Shown here: piece after piece, positions 7,355-14,884 of the stretch | Layout: every line of letters starts with the position of its first letter | How positions within the stretch are numbered: the stretch's first letter is position 1 | Assembly (NCBI GenBank): GCA_020024915.1 | Contig: JAHHSZ010000017.1 | Location: 1-23,119, forward strand | Reading direction: 5' to 3' | From: Fusobacterium sp. | GTDB lineage: Bacteria; Fusobacteriota; Fusobacteriia; Fusobacteriales; Fusobacteriaceae | Length of the DNA stretch: 23,119 nt | Program-made: the position numbers and the translations under genes | The notes under the pieces: generated by a model | The model's database searches: none | Told to the model about the DNA's origin: nothing | The model's input: the letters and a program-made list of their open reading frames with translations, nothing else

Positions 7355-8347
7355 ATGAAAAAAATGATTAACAAACCTGAAAACATAGTAAATGAAATGG
7401 TAGCTGGAATGATAAAAGCTTATCCTAACTCTCTTAAAATAGTTAATGATATGCCTATTATTGTTAGAAAAGAGAAAAAAAATAATAAGGTTGCTTTAAT
7501 TAGTGGTGGTGGAAGTGGACATGAACCTTCACATGCTGGTTTTGTTGGATATGGTATGCTAGATGGTGCTGTAGCTGGTGAAGTATTTACATCTCCTAGT
7601 GCTGATAAAGTCTATGAAGCTATCAAAGCTGTAAATTGTGGGGCTGGAGTTCTATTAATAATCAAAAACTACAGTGGTGATGTCATGAACTTTGAAATGG
7701 CTGCTGAAATGGCAGGTATGGAGGATATTCCTGTTAAGAGAATAATAGTTAATGATGATATTGCTGTTGAAAATAGCACATATACAGTTGGTAGAAGAGG
7801 AATAGCTGGAACTATTCTAGTTCATAAAATAGTAGGTGCTGCAGCTGAAAAAGGATACTCTCTTGATGAGCTAGAAATATTGGGAAATAAAGTTATAAAC
7901 AATATAAAAACTATGGGAATGTCATTGAAACCTTGCTTTGTTCCAACTACTGGTAAATTAAGTTTTGAACTTGCTGAAGATGAAGTTGAAATTGGATTAG
8001 GAATACATGGTGAACCTGGAACTCATAGAGAAAAATTCCAAGATGCTAATACTCACGTTGATTATCTATTAGAAAAAATATTAAATGAATCTAAATTAAA
8101 TGGTGAAGAAGTTGCTGTTTTGGTAAATGGACTTGGAGAAACTACTCTGATAGAGTTATTCATTATCAATAATAGAATTGCTGATGTTTTAAAAGAAAAA
8201 AATATAAAAGTAGTTGATACAATCGTTGGTAACTATATGACTTCTTTAGATATGGGTGGATTCTCTATCACAATTCTAAAATTAGATAATGAGATAAAAG
8301 AACTTCTCATGGCAAAAGCTGATACACCAGCATTCAAAAGAGTTTAG
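7355..8347 (+). CDS. dhaK: Dihydroxyacetone kinase, substrate-binding subunit DhaK
   Basis: Substrate-binding subunit of the PTS-dependent dihydroxyacetone kinase, which makes dihydroxyacetone phosphate in the cytoplasm. The GGGSGHEPSHAGFVG loop (residues 51-65) matches the family. H218 in GLGIHGEPGTH is at the same number as the E. coli DhaK histidine that binds dihydroxyacetone covalently as a hemiaminal. At 330 aa it is the short, single-domain form, so it needs the separate DhaL and DhaM encoded next. A strong GGAGG precedes the ATG. dhaL follows after 11 nt. No glycerol dehydrogenase or DhaR/DhaS/DhaQ regulator gene is in the window, so the source of dihydroxyacetone is unknown here. Confidence 0.95.
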   Translation: MKKMINKPENIVNEMVAGMIKAYPNSLKIVNDMPIIVRKEKKNNKVALISGGGSGHEPSHAGFVGYGMLDGAVAGEVFTSPSADKVYEAIKAVNCGAGVLLIIKNYSGDVMNFEMAAEMAGMEDIPVKRIIVNDDIAVENSTYTVGRRGIAGTILVHKIVGAAAEKGYSLDELEILGNKVINNIKTMGMSLKPCFVPTTGKLSFELAEDEVEIGLGIHGEPGTHREKFQDANTHVDYLLEKILNESKLNGEEVAVLVNGLGETTLIELFIINNRIADVLKEKNIKVVDTIVGNYMTSLDMGGFSITILKLDNEIKELLMAKADTPAFKRV

Positions 8348-8358
8348 GAGCTGATCAT

Positions 8359-8967
8359 ATGAGACTAGATATTTTAAATAAAATTTGTGAAATCATTATT
8401 GAAAATAGAGATAACTTAACTGAATTAGATAGAGTTATAGGTGATGGTGATCATGGGGTAAATCTATCTAGAGGAGCTGAAAAAGTTAAAGAGGAAATTT
8501 CAAAAATGGAAGAACTAAAACCTTTTGAAGTCCTTAATAAGTGTGCAATGCTATTGATGTCCAACGTAGGTGGAGCATCTGGTGCCCTATATGCTACTGC
8601 TCTTATGAAAGGAGCTGCTTCTTTGAAAGAAAAAGATCCCATACTTCCTGAAGATGTTGTCAAAGCTTGGAAGGATATGATCCTAGGAATAGAAAGTCGT
8701 GGTAAAGCTACAAAAGGAGAAAAGACTATGTTAGATACTTTAATCCCTGCTTATGAAGCTTTTAAGAGTGAGATTGAATCTGGTAAAAATCTAAAAGTTG
8801 CTTTTGAAGTTGCAGAAAAATCTGCCAAAGCTGGTATGGAGTCTACAAAAGATATGTTAGCTACTAAAGGAAGAGCTACTTATTTAGGAGAGAGAAGTAT
8901 TGGACATATTGATGCTGGAGCTACATCTTCATATCTTATTATAAAAACTATTGCAGAGTCACTTTAG
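8359..8967 (+). CDS. dhaL: Dihydroxyacetone kinase, ADP-binding subunit DhaL
   Basis: 202-aa all-helical subunit that keeps a tightly bound ADP; the ADP is rephosphorylated by DhaM and passes phosphate to dihydroxyacetone on DhaK. The Mg-ADP-binding aspartates are in LDRVIGDGDHGVN (D24, D29, D31). The second conserved nucleotide-binding element is GGASGALYATAL near residue 72, and KGRATYLGERSIGHIDAGATS lies near the C-terminus. Length is standard for DhaL. GGAG precedes the ATG. dhaM starts 9 nt after the stop, so the three genes form one operon. Confidence 0.95.
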   Translation: MRLDILNKICEIIIENRDNLTELDRVIGDGDHGVNLSRGAEKVKEEISKMEELKPFEVLNKCAMLLMSNVGGASGALYATALMKGAASLKEKDPILPEDVVKAWKDMILGIESRGKATKGEKTMLDTLIPAYEAFKSEIESGKNLKVAFEVAEKSAKAGMESTKDMLATKGRATYLGERSIGHIDAGATSSYLIIKTIAESL

Positions 8968-8976
8968 GAGATTTAA

Positions 8977-9372
8977 ATGGTAGGTTTTGTTATTGTTTCA
9001 CATAGTAAAAAATTAGCTGATGAGGTTATTAATCTATGCAATGAGATGAAAAGATATGATTTTCCAGTTGTAAATGGAAGTGGAACTGAAGGTGATCATT
9101 TGGGATCTGATCCTATGATTATCAAAAAAGCTATTGAAAGTGTTTACTCTCCTGATGGAGTACTTATCATTGGGGATCTTGGTAGCTCTATTCTAAATAG
9201 TGAGATGGCTATTGAGTTTTTAGATGACTCATACAATAAAGATAAGATTAAGATTGCAGATACATCACTTGTAGAAGGAACTCTAGCAGCCATGGCTATA
9301 AATGATGGAAAAACATCTCTTGAATCTATATTAGAAGAGCTTCAAGAACTCAAAATATTTAGTAAAATATAA
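8977..9372 (+). CDS. dhaM: Dihydroxyacetone kinase phosphotransferase subunit DhaM
   Basis: 131-aa EIIA-mannose-like subunit that carries phosphate from the general PTS (phosphoenolpyruvate, EI, HPr) to ADP on DhaL. The N-terminus GFVIVSHSKKLA places the phosphorylated histidine at H9. The NGSGTEGDHLGSDP loop and the GDLGSSILNSEMA helix are also family features. It is the single-domain form, as in Gram-positive bacteria, not the three-domain E. coli type with fused HPr and EI parts, so it must use the free HPr of the cell. GGAG precedes the ATG. It is the last gene of the operon and is followed directly by a strong terminator. Confidence 0.92.
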   Translation: MVGFVIVSHSKKLADEVINLCNEMKRYDFPVVNGSGTEGDHLGSDPMIIKKAIESVYSPDGVLIIGDLGSSILNSEMAIEFLDDSYNKDKIKIADTSLVEGTLAAMAINDGKTSLESILEELQELKIFSKI

Positions 9373-9381
9373 ACTTATATT

Positions 9382-9422
9382 AAAAGGAGTCTCCAACAAA
9401 AATAGTTGGGAACTCCTTTTTT
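9382..9422 (+). terminator. dhaKLM terminator
   Basis: Two-part stem: AAAAGGAGT (9382-9390) pairs with ACTCCTTTT (9412-9420), with an inner CCAAC/GTTGG (9393-9397 with 9405-9409), followed by T. Its layout and loop closely resemble the hairpin at 20855-20886. Confidence 0.9.
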
Positions 9423-9488
9423 ACAATACATATGCAACCCTCAATAGAGAACAAGTTATTAACTTTGCTTATCCTCTCTCTGTTCAAC

Positions 9489-9526
9489 TGATACTCCCAA
9501 CGACTAAAGTCAGGGGCTTTCTAGCC
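9489..9526 (+). mobile_element. IS200/IS605-type right-end remnant at the mscS 3' end
   Basis: The segment starting GATACTCCCAACGACT, with AGTC and then GGGGCTTTCTAGCC, resembles the end downstream of tnpB (the guide-RNA scaffold region) in IS200/IS605 and IS1341-type elements, where a small hairpin with a TAA or AA loop is followed by GGGCTTTC. The hairpin GACT-aa-AGTC is at 9502-9505 and 9508-9511, with flanking CCC (9496-9498) and GGGG (9513-9516). No transposase or tnpB is adjacent. The remnant overlaps the mscS stop codon (9521-9523). Confidence 0.5.
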
Positions 9527-10402
9527 TTTTTGTTGTAAAACTTCATTAAGATGAACATCCATTTGAGGAAATGGAATACTTATATTTACTGCATCAAGTG
9601 CAGATTTAATCTCATTTAGAGTTTCTTTATACACTTTCCAATAATGTTCATTGGAAACCCAGCCTTTAAGTGCAATATTAATCGAACTATCAGCATAGTT
9701 ATCCACATGTGTGTAAGGCTTTGGTTCTTTTAAGACATGCGGATTTTTATTTAAAATATCCTCAAGAGCCTTTCTTGCAACATTTAGATTACAATTATAG
9801 TCCACTCCAATTATTAATTTAAGTCTTCTAGTAGGTGTCTTATTATAGTTAATAAGTTTATTGGAAACTACCATTCCATTAGGGACCATCACAATATCCC
9901 CATTATGAGTACGAATAGATGTAAAAAATACATCAATCTCATGTATATACCCTACTTCTCCTGCAATTTTTACTTCATCACCAACACAATAAGATTTAAA
10001 AATAAGTATGATAATTCCACCTGCAAGATTTGATAGATTATCTTTTAAAGCTAAACCAACTCCAATTCCTAGTGTACCAAAAAATGCAAACAAACTACTC
10101 TCTTTTATACCTAGAACAAGCAAGCAGATAGTTATAAGGAGTGCATGCATTCCCACATTAAAAATTGATCTTAAAAAACTTCCAAGAGATTTATTTACAT
10201 TCTCTTTAGAAGTTGCCTTATCTAATATGGGTAATAATTTTCTTATAAATCTAAGTGCAATATAGTAGATAATTACACAAGTAATAACTTTAAATATAAA
10301 AAATATCCATCCTACAGTAAGATCTACTAAGTAAGTTTTACTAGTAAGTTTTTCCAATACTTCTCCAAAAAAATTTTTAACTATATGTTGCTGAACATCC
10401 AT
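9521..10402 (-). CDS. mscS: Small-conductance mechanosensitive channel (MscS family)
   Basis: 293-aa inner-membrane channel that opens on membrane tension to release solutes during hypo-osmotic shock. Three membrane helices are visible: about residues 26-50, 72-98 and the pore helix near 102-135. The pore helix has the glycine/alanine-rich FGTLGIGVGLALKDNLSNLAGG signature. The beta domain follows with GDEVKIAGEVGYIHEIDVFFTSIRT and VPNGMVVSNKLINY, then the cytoplasmic alpha-beta domain ending FPQMDVHLNE. The length equals that of classical E. coli MscS. The last residues (VLQQKG) and the stop overlap an insertion-element-like end, so the original C-terminus may have been replaced. A GGAGG site lies upstream. 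It is expressed from its own promoter. Confidence 0.93.
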   Translation of the reverse strand: MDVQQHIVKNFFGEVLEKLTSKTYLVDLTVGWIFFIFKVITCVIIYYIALRFIRKLLPILDKATSKENVNKSLGSFLRSIFNVGMHALLITICLLVLGIKESSLFAFFGTLGIGVGLALKDNLSNLAGGIIILIFKSYCVGDEVKIAGEVGYIHEIDVFFTSIRTHNGDIVMVPNGMVVSNKLINYNKTPTRRLKLIIGVDYNCNLNVARKALEDILNKNPHVLKEPKPYTHVDNYADSSINIALKGWVSNEHYWKVYKETLNEIKSALDAVNISIPFPQMDVHLNEVLQQKG

Positions 10403-10437
10403 AAATATCCTCCATAATTATAATAATATACTATAAT

Positions 10438-10466
10438 ATCATAACATATATATAAAATAGTGTAAA
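10438..10466 (-). promoter_or_regulatory. mscS promoter
   Basis: On the minus strand TTTACA (10466-10461), 17-nt spacer, TATGAT (10443-10438), about 35 nt upstream of the ATG. Confidence 0.6.
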
Positions 10467-10550
10467 GTTAATTAAGCAAAACTAAGTCTTGAGACAAACT
10501 TATTCTTAACCTACAAATTGAAAATTTACAAAGGAGGATATAGAAAATCA

Positions 10551-10582
10551 AAAAGCTTGGGACTGATGAATCTCAAGCTTTC
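10551..10582. terminator. Terminator after the sodium symporter gene, possibly bidirectional
   Basis: AAAGCTTG (10552-10559) pairs with CAAGCTTT (10574-10581). On the minus strand it lies just after the symporter stop (10603) and is followed by a short T-run. On the plus strand a longer T-rich stretch follows, so it could also end a short plus-strand transcript. Confidence 0.75.
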
Positions 10583-10602
10583 TTTATTTTTTTCTCAGTT
10601 TT

Positions 10603-11940
10603 TTACCCTATTCCATTTAAAACGGCTCCTGCTACTAGAGCAATTAATGCTAACGGAACATAAATGTACCTTCCTGCTGGAACAAACCATTTTCCTATAG
10701 ATTTTCCTGCCCCTTCATTAACAGCAGCTTCAGCATATTTTTTCCCACCAATCCAAAAAAAGAAAATACCTGCAAGTGCTGCACCAAGTGGACAAGCATA
10801 AATAGATACTGCATCCATCCATGGCTCAATTATTCCTTGAATACACAATGCTACCATGATTCCTATTGCTCCTATAACTGAAACTGATATAACCCGAGTC
10901 ATTTTAAATTGTTCTTGGAGAGTTGCAACAGATGTTTCATATAAATTTATAAGTGATGAAACTCCTGCAAAAAGTACACATACATAAAATACTATTCCAA
11001 CAAATATTCCACCAGGCATACTATTAAATACATTTATTAAGTAAATAAACATAAGTCCCGGTCCTCCAACGTCTAGTTGTGATCCGCCTACTGAAATAGC
11101 TGGAATAATTACAATTGTAGCTAAAAGTGCTGCAATTGTATCATAAAATGCAACATTTTTTGCTGCTGAAACTAAATCTTCATCTTTACTTAAATATGAT
11201 CCATAAATAACTGTTCCATTTCCCGCAATAGACAGAGAAAAAAAAGCCTGTCCAAAAGCAAAAATCCAAAGTAGTGGATCTTTTAATTTATAAGGATCTA
11301 TTGTAAATATATACTTATACCCATGTCTTGCTCCATCCAAACTAAAAATATATATCCCTAATCCTATAAATAAAATAAACAATGCTGGCATCATAAATTT
11401 ATTTGCTTTTTCTATTCCATCTGCTACACCCAAAGCCATAATTATAAAACTTACAACTAATGCTATAATTAACCAAAAATTGTTCCCAAAACTAGTTGCT
11501 GTATTTCCAAAAGTTTCTCCTATTAGATTCATATTTTGCCCCATAGAAGATAACTTTCCTGTGAAAGCCAGATATGTATACTTAAATATCCAACCTACAA
11601 CAACAGTATATCCTATTGCCAAAGCTAGAGATCCTATTACAGGGATCAATGCCAATATTTCTCCTATTTTTCTATTTTTTCCACCAACTTCACAAGTATG
11701 TGCAAAAGCTCCTATTGGTCCAGCTTGAGCAGATCTCCCCAAAGCCATCTCTTCTACAACTCCTGTTTCAGCAATTAAAATTACAAAGATAAAGTATGGT
11801 AATAAAAATGTCATTCCACCAAACTTCGATACCATAACAGGAAATCTCCAAATATTACCCATACCGACAGCAGAACCAATACACGCTAAAATAAATCCCC
11901 ACTTACTATTAAATCCATCTCTTTTTGTTATATTTTCCAT
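10603..11940 (-). CDS. Neurotransmitter:sodium symporter family amino-acid transporter (TnaT/Tyt1-like)
   Basis: 445-aa inner-membrane Na+-coupled amino-acid transporter of the NSS (SLC6) family. TM1 carries the unwound sodium/substrate segment GSAVGMGNIWRFP near residues 22-34. About 11-12 hydrophobic segments follow, with the charged GGKNRKIGE loop near residue 86. A short tail after the last helix is typical of bacterial NSS members. Family relatives include TnaT (tryptophan, Symbiobacterium), MhsT and the Fusobacterium tyrosine transporter Tyt1. The gene lies directly downstream of the tryptophanase gene on the same strand, so tryptophan is the most likely substrate by context; tyrosine or another aromatic acid is possible. 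AGGAG precedes the ATG. A hairpin between the two genes suggests it also has its own promoter, though none is clear. Confidence 0.9.
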   Translation of the reverse strand: MENITKRDGFNSKWGFILACIGSAVGMGNIWRFPVMVSKFGGMTFLLPYFIFVILIAETGVVEEMALGRSAQAGPIGAFAHTCEVGGKNRKIGEILALIPVIGSLALAIGYTVVVGWIFKYTYLAFTGKLSSMGQNMNLIGETFGNTATSFGNNFWLIIALVVSFIIMALGVADGIEKANKFMMPALFILFIGLGIYIFSLDGARHGYKYIFTIDPYKLKDPLLWIFAFGQAFFSLSIAGNGTVIYGSYLSKDEDLVSAAKNVAFYDTIAALLATIVIIPAISVGGSQLDVGGPGLMFIYLINVFNSMPGGIFVGIVFYVCVLFAGVSSLINLYETSVATLQEQFKMTRVISVSVIGAIGIMVALCIQGIIEPWMDAVSIYACPLGAALAGIFFFWIGGKKYAEAAVNEGAGKSIGKWFVPAGRYIYVPLALIALVAGAVLNGIG

Positions 11941-12032
11941 AAATATCTCCTATCTATTATTTTTAGATACTTTAAATTTGATGAAATTCATTAATAATGT
12001 ACAGTTAATTTCAGTATATTTATATTCACAAA

Positions 12033-12064
12033 ACGTCTACAGAAAACAATCTGTAGACGTCTTT
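12033..12064. terminator. Hairpin terminator between tnaA and the symporter gene
   Basis: A perfect 11-bp stem ACGTCTACAGA/TCTGTAGACGT (12033-12043 with 12050-12060), loop of 6 nt. It lies 24 nt after the tnaA stop. On the minus strand it is followed by TTTT, on the plus strand by CTTTT. It should end most tnaA transcripts, perhaps with leakage into the symporter gene. Confidence 0.75.
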
Positions 12065-12087
12065 TACCTAACAATCATATCTAATTA

Positions 12088-13734
12088 CTATTTTTTCTTT
12101 TCTTCATTTGGATAAGGCTCTAAAAATGCATGAAAATGACGCATTGGAAGGTTATGACCTGAAACTATTCTCATATTAGGAATACTTTCTCTATCTTCAT
12201 AAAGAGCTTTTACAGCAGCGATCACGTAATCAAGATGCTCTTGACTCAATTGACTTCTGTTTATTGCAAAACGAACAACATTCGCCACCTCTTTTTGTTG
12301 TTCAGGAGTTTTCAAATCATACTCCATTGAATAGTCCCCTAACTCAGAAACTCTAATTCCATATCTTCTGATTAGTTCAACACTAAACCCTTGCCCTGCA
12401 AATGTTTCATGTCCTCTCTTACCATCAAAAAACTCGTCCATATTAATATAAACCCCATGTCCTCCTGCTGGCAATACTACACCCTTTACACCTGCTTTAT
12501 AAAAACCTTCTGCTAAATAATCACATTGTCTTACTCTTTCATCTAAATAATCAAAATTACAACACTCATACAATCCTGCTGCAAGTGCCATTATATCTCT
12601 TCCTGACATTCCACCATATGAATCATTTCCATATGATGATATCTGTTTTACTTTTAATAAAATTCCTACGTCAGTTTTTACTGTTCCATCTTCATTGAAA
12701 TCTGAGAAATTTTTCCAAAATAAACCTTTATCTCTAAAAGCTAAAATTCCTCCCATATTTGCATGACCATCTTTTTTCAAAGAAGCTGTAAAACCATCAC
12801 AATATGAAAACATCTCAGTTGCAATTGCTGAAATTGATTTATCTTTATATCCCTCTTCATTCATTTTTATAAAATAGCAATTCTCTGCCCATCTAGCTGC
12901 ATCAAGCATAAATGGGATATTATACTTATGTGCTATTCTTGAAGATTCTCTTATATTAGCCATCGAAACAGCCTGTCCACATACTGTATTATTTGTGACT
13001 GTAGTATAAATCAAAGGAACATTTTCAGGACCAACTGCTTTAATTAATTCCTCTAGCTTTACAGTATCCATATTCCCTTTAAATGGATTTTTCTCATATT
13101 TTCCACCTTCTGGAACCTCCCACAACAACTCTTTATCATATAAGTTTCTAGGAACTGATCCCATTTGCTTTATATTTCCTTCAGTTGTATCAAAATGTCC
13201 ATTTGAAGGTATTGTAAATTTCTTACCTGGATATCTTTGATTTAAGATCTTTTTAACCAACTCGAATAGAACTGACTCTGCCGCACGTCCTTGTTGAATA
13301 ATGAAAGTATTTGGTCTCTCCATTTGAGCTGCTCCACCATTAAACAATCCACCTTCGTATTCACAAAGATAAACCTCTTCCATCATTTTTTCAATATCTT
13401 GACAATCAGTTCTTACTAAATCAATAATTTTTTTATGATGATCTCCACGTTCAAAACAATCACGAAGAGCATCAAGCAAAACATAATAACCTTTATTACG
13501 TCCATATGCCTCATCACCTAAAAACATAGCTGACCACTGAACATCTGTCATAGCTGTTGTTCCTGAATCTGATAACATATCAACTGTCAACATTCCTGCT
13601 GGAAATGCAAACTCATTATAATGGGTTGCTTTTAACATACGCTCTCTCTGTTCAACAGTGACTCTTGGTATATTACGTCTAACATAAGTAAAAGAATGAG
13701 GAGTCATAACATTTAATGGATATTCTTTTTTCAT
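12088..13734 (-). CDS. tnaA: Tryptophanase-like PLP-dependent beta-eliminating lyase (long form)
   Basis: PLP enzyme of the tryptophanase/tyrosine phenol-lyase family, expected to split tryptophan into indole, pyruvate and ammonia in the cytoplasm. Visible equivalents of E. coli TnaA active-site residues: Tyr in GDEAY (Y77), the QGR loop (148-150), Asp in FDTTEG (D182), the PLP lysine in SLKKDG (K321), the carboxylate-binding Arg in VRFAINRS (R488) and the C-terminal His in MRHF (H533). At the position of the tyrosine-phenol-lyase-specific Arg (R381 of Citrobacter TPL) there is Leu (L465), favouring tryptophanase. At 548 aa it is about 75 longer than E. coli TnaA: roughly 45-50 extra residues between residues 97 and 142 and about 15 near 343-370. 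AGGAGG lies 8 nt before the ATG. It is preceded by a structured leader and a consensus promoter. Activity on another amino acid cannot be excluded. Confidence 0.82.
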   Translation of the reverse strand: MKKEYPLNVMTPHSFTYVRRNIPRVTVEQRERMLKATHYNEFAFPAGMLTVDMLSDSGTTAMTDVQWSAMFLGDEAYGRNKGYYVLLDALRDCFERGDHHKKIIDLVRTDCQDIEKMMEEVYLCEYEGGLFNGGAAQMERPNTFIIQQGRAAESVLFELVKKILNQRYPGKKFTIPSNGHFDTTEGNIKQMGSVPRNLYDKELLWEVPEGGKYEKNPFKGNMDTVKLEELIKAVGPENVPLIYTTVTNNTVCGQAVSMANIRESSRIAHKYNIPFMLDAARWAENCYFIKMNEEGYKDKSISAIATEMFSYCDGFTASLKKDGHANMGGILAFRDKGLFWKNFSDFNEDGTVKTDVGILLKVKQISSYGNDSYGGMSGRDIMALAAGLYECCNFDYLDERVRQCDYLAEGFYKAGVKGVVLPAGGHGVYINMDEFFDGKRGHETFAGQGFSVELIRRYGIRVSELGDYSMEYDLKTPEQQKEVANVVRFAINRSQLSQEHLDYVIAAVKALYEDRESIPNMRIVSGHNLPMRHFHAFLEPYPNEEKKK

Positions 13735-13766
13735 TTAATCTACCTCCTAAGTAATTTAAAAATTAG

Positions 13767-13823
13767 AATACCCCGGTCGTCCCAACAAGTCCCTCTCACC
13801 TGTTTGGCTTAGCGGACAGTATC
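13767..13823 (-). ncRNA. Candidate structured leader RNA (cis-regulator) of tnaA
   Basis: A 57-nt island of high GC in an AT-rich leader about 180 nt long. On the minus strand GATAC (13823-13819) can pair with GTATT (13771-13767) as a closing stem. Inside, CCAAACAGG (13807-13799) pairs with CTTGTTGG (13789-13782; one bulge) around the 9-nt loop TGAGAGGGA. GTC (13817-13815) can pair with GAC (13781-13779). The remaining single strand GACCGGGG could form a pseudoknot. The domain ends about 20 nt before the AGGAGG of tnaA. I cannot match it to a riboswitch class I know. It could be a riboswitch, a protein-binding leader or part of an unusual attenuator. Confidence 0.45.
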
Positions 13824-13921
13824 AAAAAAACAATATTTAATTGTAAAGTTAAATATAGATATTTTTTACAAAATGTATTTATTCCAAAAAATAAAACTAT
13901 TTTGTTACATCTACTAACTAA

Positions 13922-13950
13922 AGTATATATTTTTATACCTACAATGTCAA
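13922..13950 (-). promoter_or_regulatory. tnaA promoter
   Basis: On the minus strand a perfect TTGACA (13950-13945), 17-nt spacer, TATACT (13927-13922). The expected start near 13915 leaves a leader of about 180 nt. Confidence 0.8.
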
Positions 13951-13995
13951 GATTTTTTATTAAAAAATTAATTTAAAATACAATATATTTTTCTT

Positions 13996-14883
13996 CTATT
14001 TATTTCTATCTCCAATATAATCAGCTAATTGCAATAGAGCTTCTCCTTTATCTGCTCCAAATCTATCTATTATAATAGTTTTTGCACTCTCTATTGTCTC
14101 TTTAAGTAACTCTTTACTTTTTTCCATTCCTAAGATGGAAGGATATGTTGATTTATCATGCTCAAGGTCGCTTCCTACTGGTTTTCCTATACTTTCAAAA
14201 TCTCCCTCTATATCTAAAATATCATCTTTTATTTGAAAAGCCAGTCCTACTAATTCAGAGTATTTTAAAAGCACATCTCTATCTTCTTTTGTAGCTCCAG
14301 CTATAACACAAGCTGTTTCAACAGGAAGTCTCAATAATTTTCCTGTTTTATTAGCGTGCATATATTTCAAAGTTTCCAATGAAATTTTTTTACCTTCACT
14401 CTCTATATCTACCATCTGTCCACCTATCATACCATTTATTCCAGCATAACTAGATGTTAATTTCACTATCTCAACTATTTTTTCAGGTAAAAGCTCTGAG
14501 TTCTTCGCAGTAAGTACATAAAAAGCATGAGTTAATAGGGCATCTCCTATCAAAATTCCTTCTCCCTCTCCAAATTTTTTATGAGTTGTTAATTTCCCTC
14601 TTCTATAATCATCATTATCTAAAGCAGGTAAATCATCATGAACCAAAGAGTATGAATGTATCATCTCAATAGCTGAAGCTGTTGCTAATCCCATCTCTTT
14701 TTTACAACCTAATATCTCTAATGTCATGAAATGTAAGATTGGTCTCAATCTTTTTCCACCATTTAAAACAGCATATTTCATTCCTTCACATATAACCTCT
14801 GGATAAGTCAACTCATTTAAATACTTATCTATTCCTGATTCTACTAATCTCCTTCCTGTTTCAAGATATTCTTTCAATAACAT
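13996..14883 (-). CDS. ispA: Polyprenyl (farnesyl/geranylgeranyl) diphosphate synthase
   Basis: Short-chain trans-prenyltransferase that condenses isopentenyl diphosphate with allylic diphosphates, supplying precursors for undecaprenyl phosphate and quinones. The first aspartate-rich motif is DDLPALDND (residues 83-91), with the two-residue insertion of bacterial type II enzymes. The second is KDDILD (219-224). GGKRLRP, near residue 42, binds isopentenyl diphosphate. The frame can be extended upstream to a TTG at 14898, but that TTG lies inside the end of xseB; the ATG at 14883 follows GAGGAGG at 6 nt and gives 295 aa, the family length. Only 1 nt separates it from the xseB stop. It is the last gene of the operon. 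Product chain length cannot be assigned firmly. Confidence 0.93.
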   Translation of the reverse strand: MLLKEYLETGRRLVESGIDKYLNELTYPEVICEGMKYAVLNGGKRLRPILHFMTLEILGCKKEMGLATASAIEMIHSYSLVHDDLPALDNDDYRRGKLTTHKKFGEGEGILIGDALLTHAFYVLTAKNSELLPEKIVEIVKLTSSYAGINGMIGGQMVDIESEGKKISLETLKYMHANKTGKLLRLPVETACVIAGATKEDRDVLLKYSELVGLAFQIKDDILDIEGDFESIGKPVGSDLEHDKSTYPSILGMEKSKELLKETIESAKTIIIDRFGADKGEALLQLADYIGDRNK

Positions 14884-14884
14884 T

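Noticed and set aside
10008..10265. Plus-strand open frame opposite mscS
   Set aside because: It is antisense to the conserved pore and beta domain of MscS; it is a composition effect.
12088..13734. Calling the lyase a tyrosine phenol-lyase
   Set aside because: The TPL-specific arginine (R381 in Citrobacter TPL) is leucine here, and the C-terminal MRHF histidine follows tryptophanase. Assay would be needed for certainty.
13741..13802. GTG-initiated 18-codon frame with one Trp codon in the tnaA leader, as a TnaC-like peptide
   Set aside because: It has no ribosome binding site, starts within the predicted hairpin and lacks a TnaC-like pattern; the Trp codon looks accidental.
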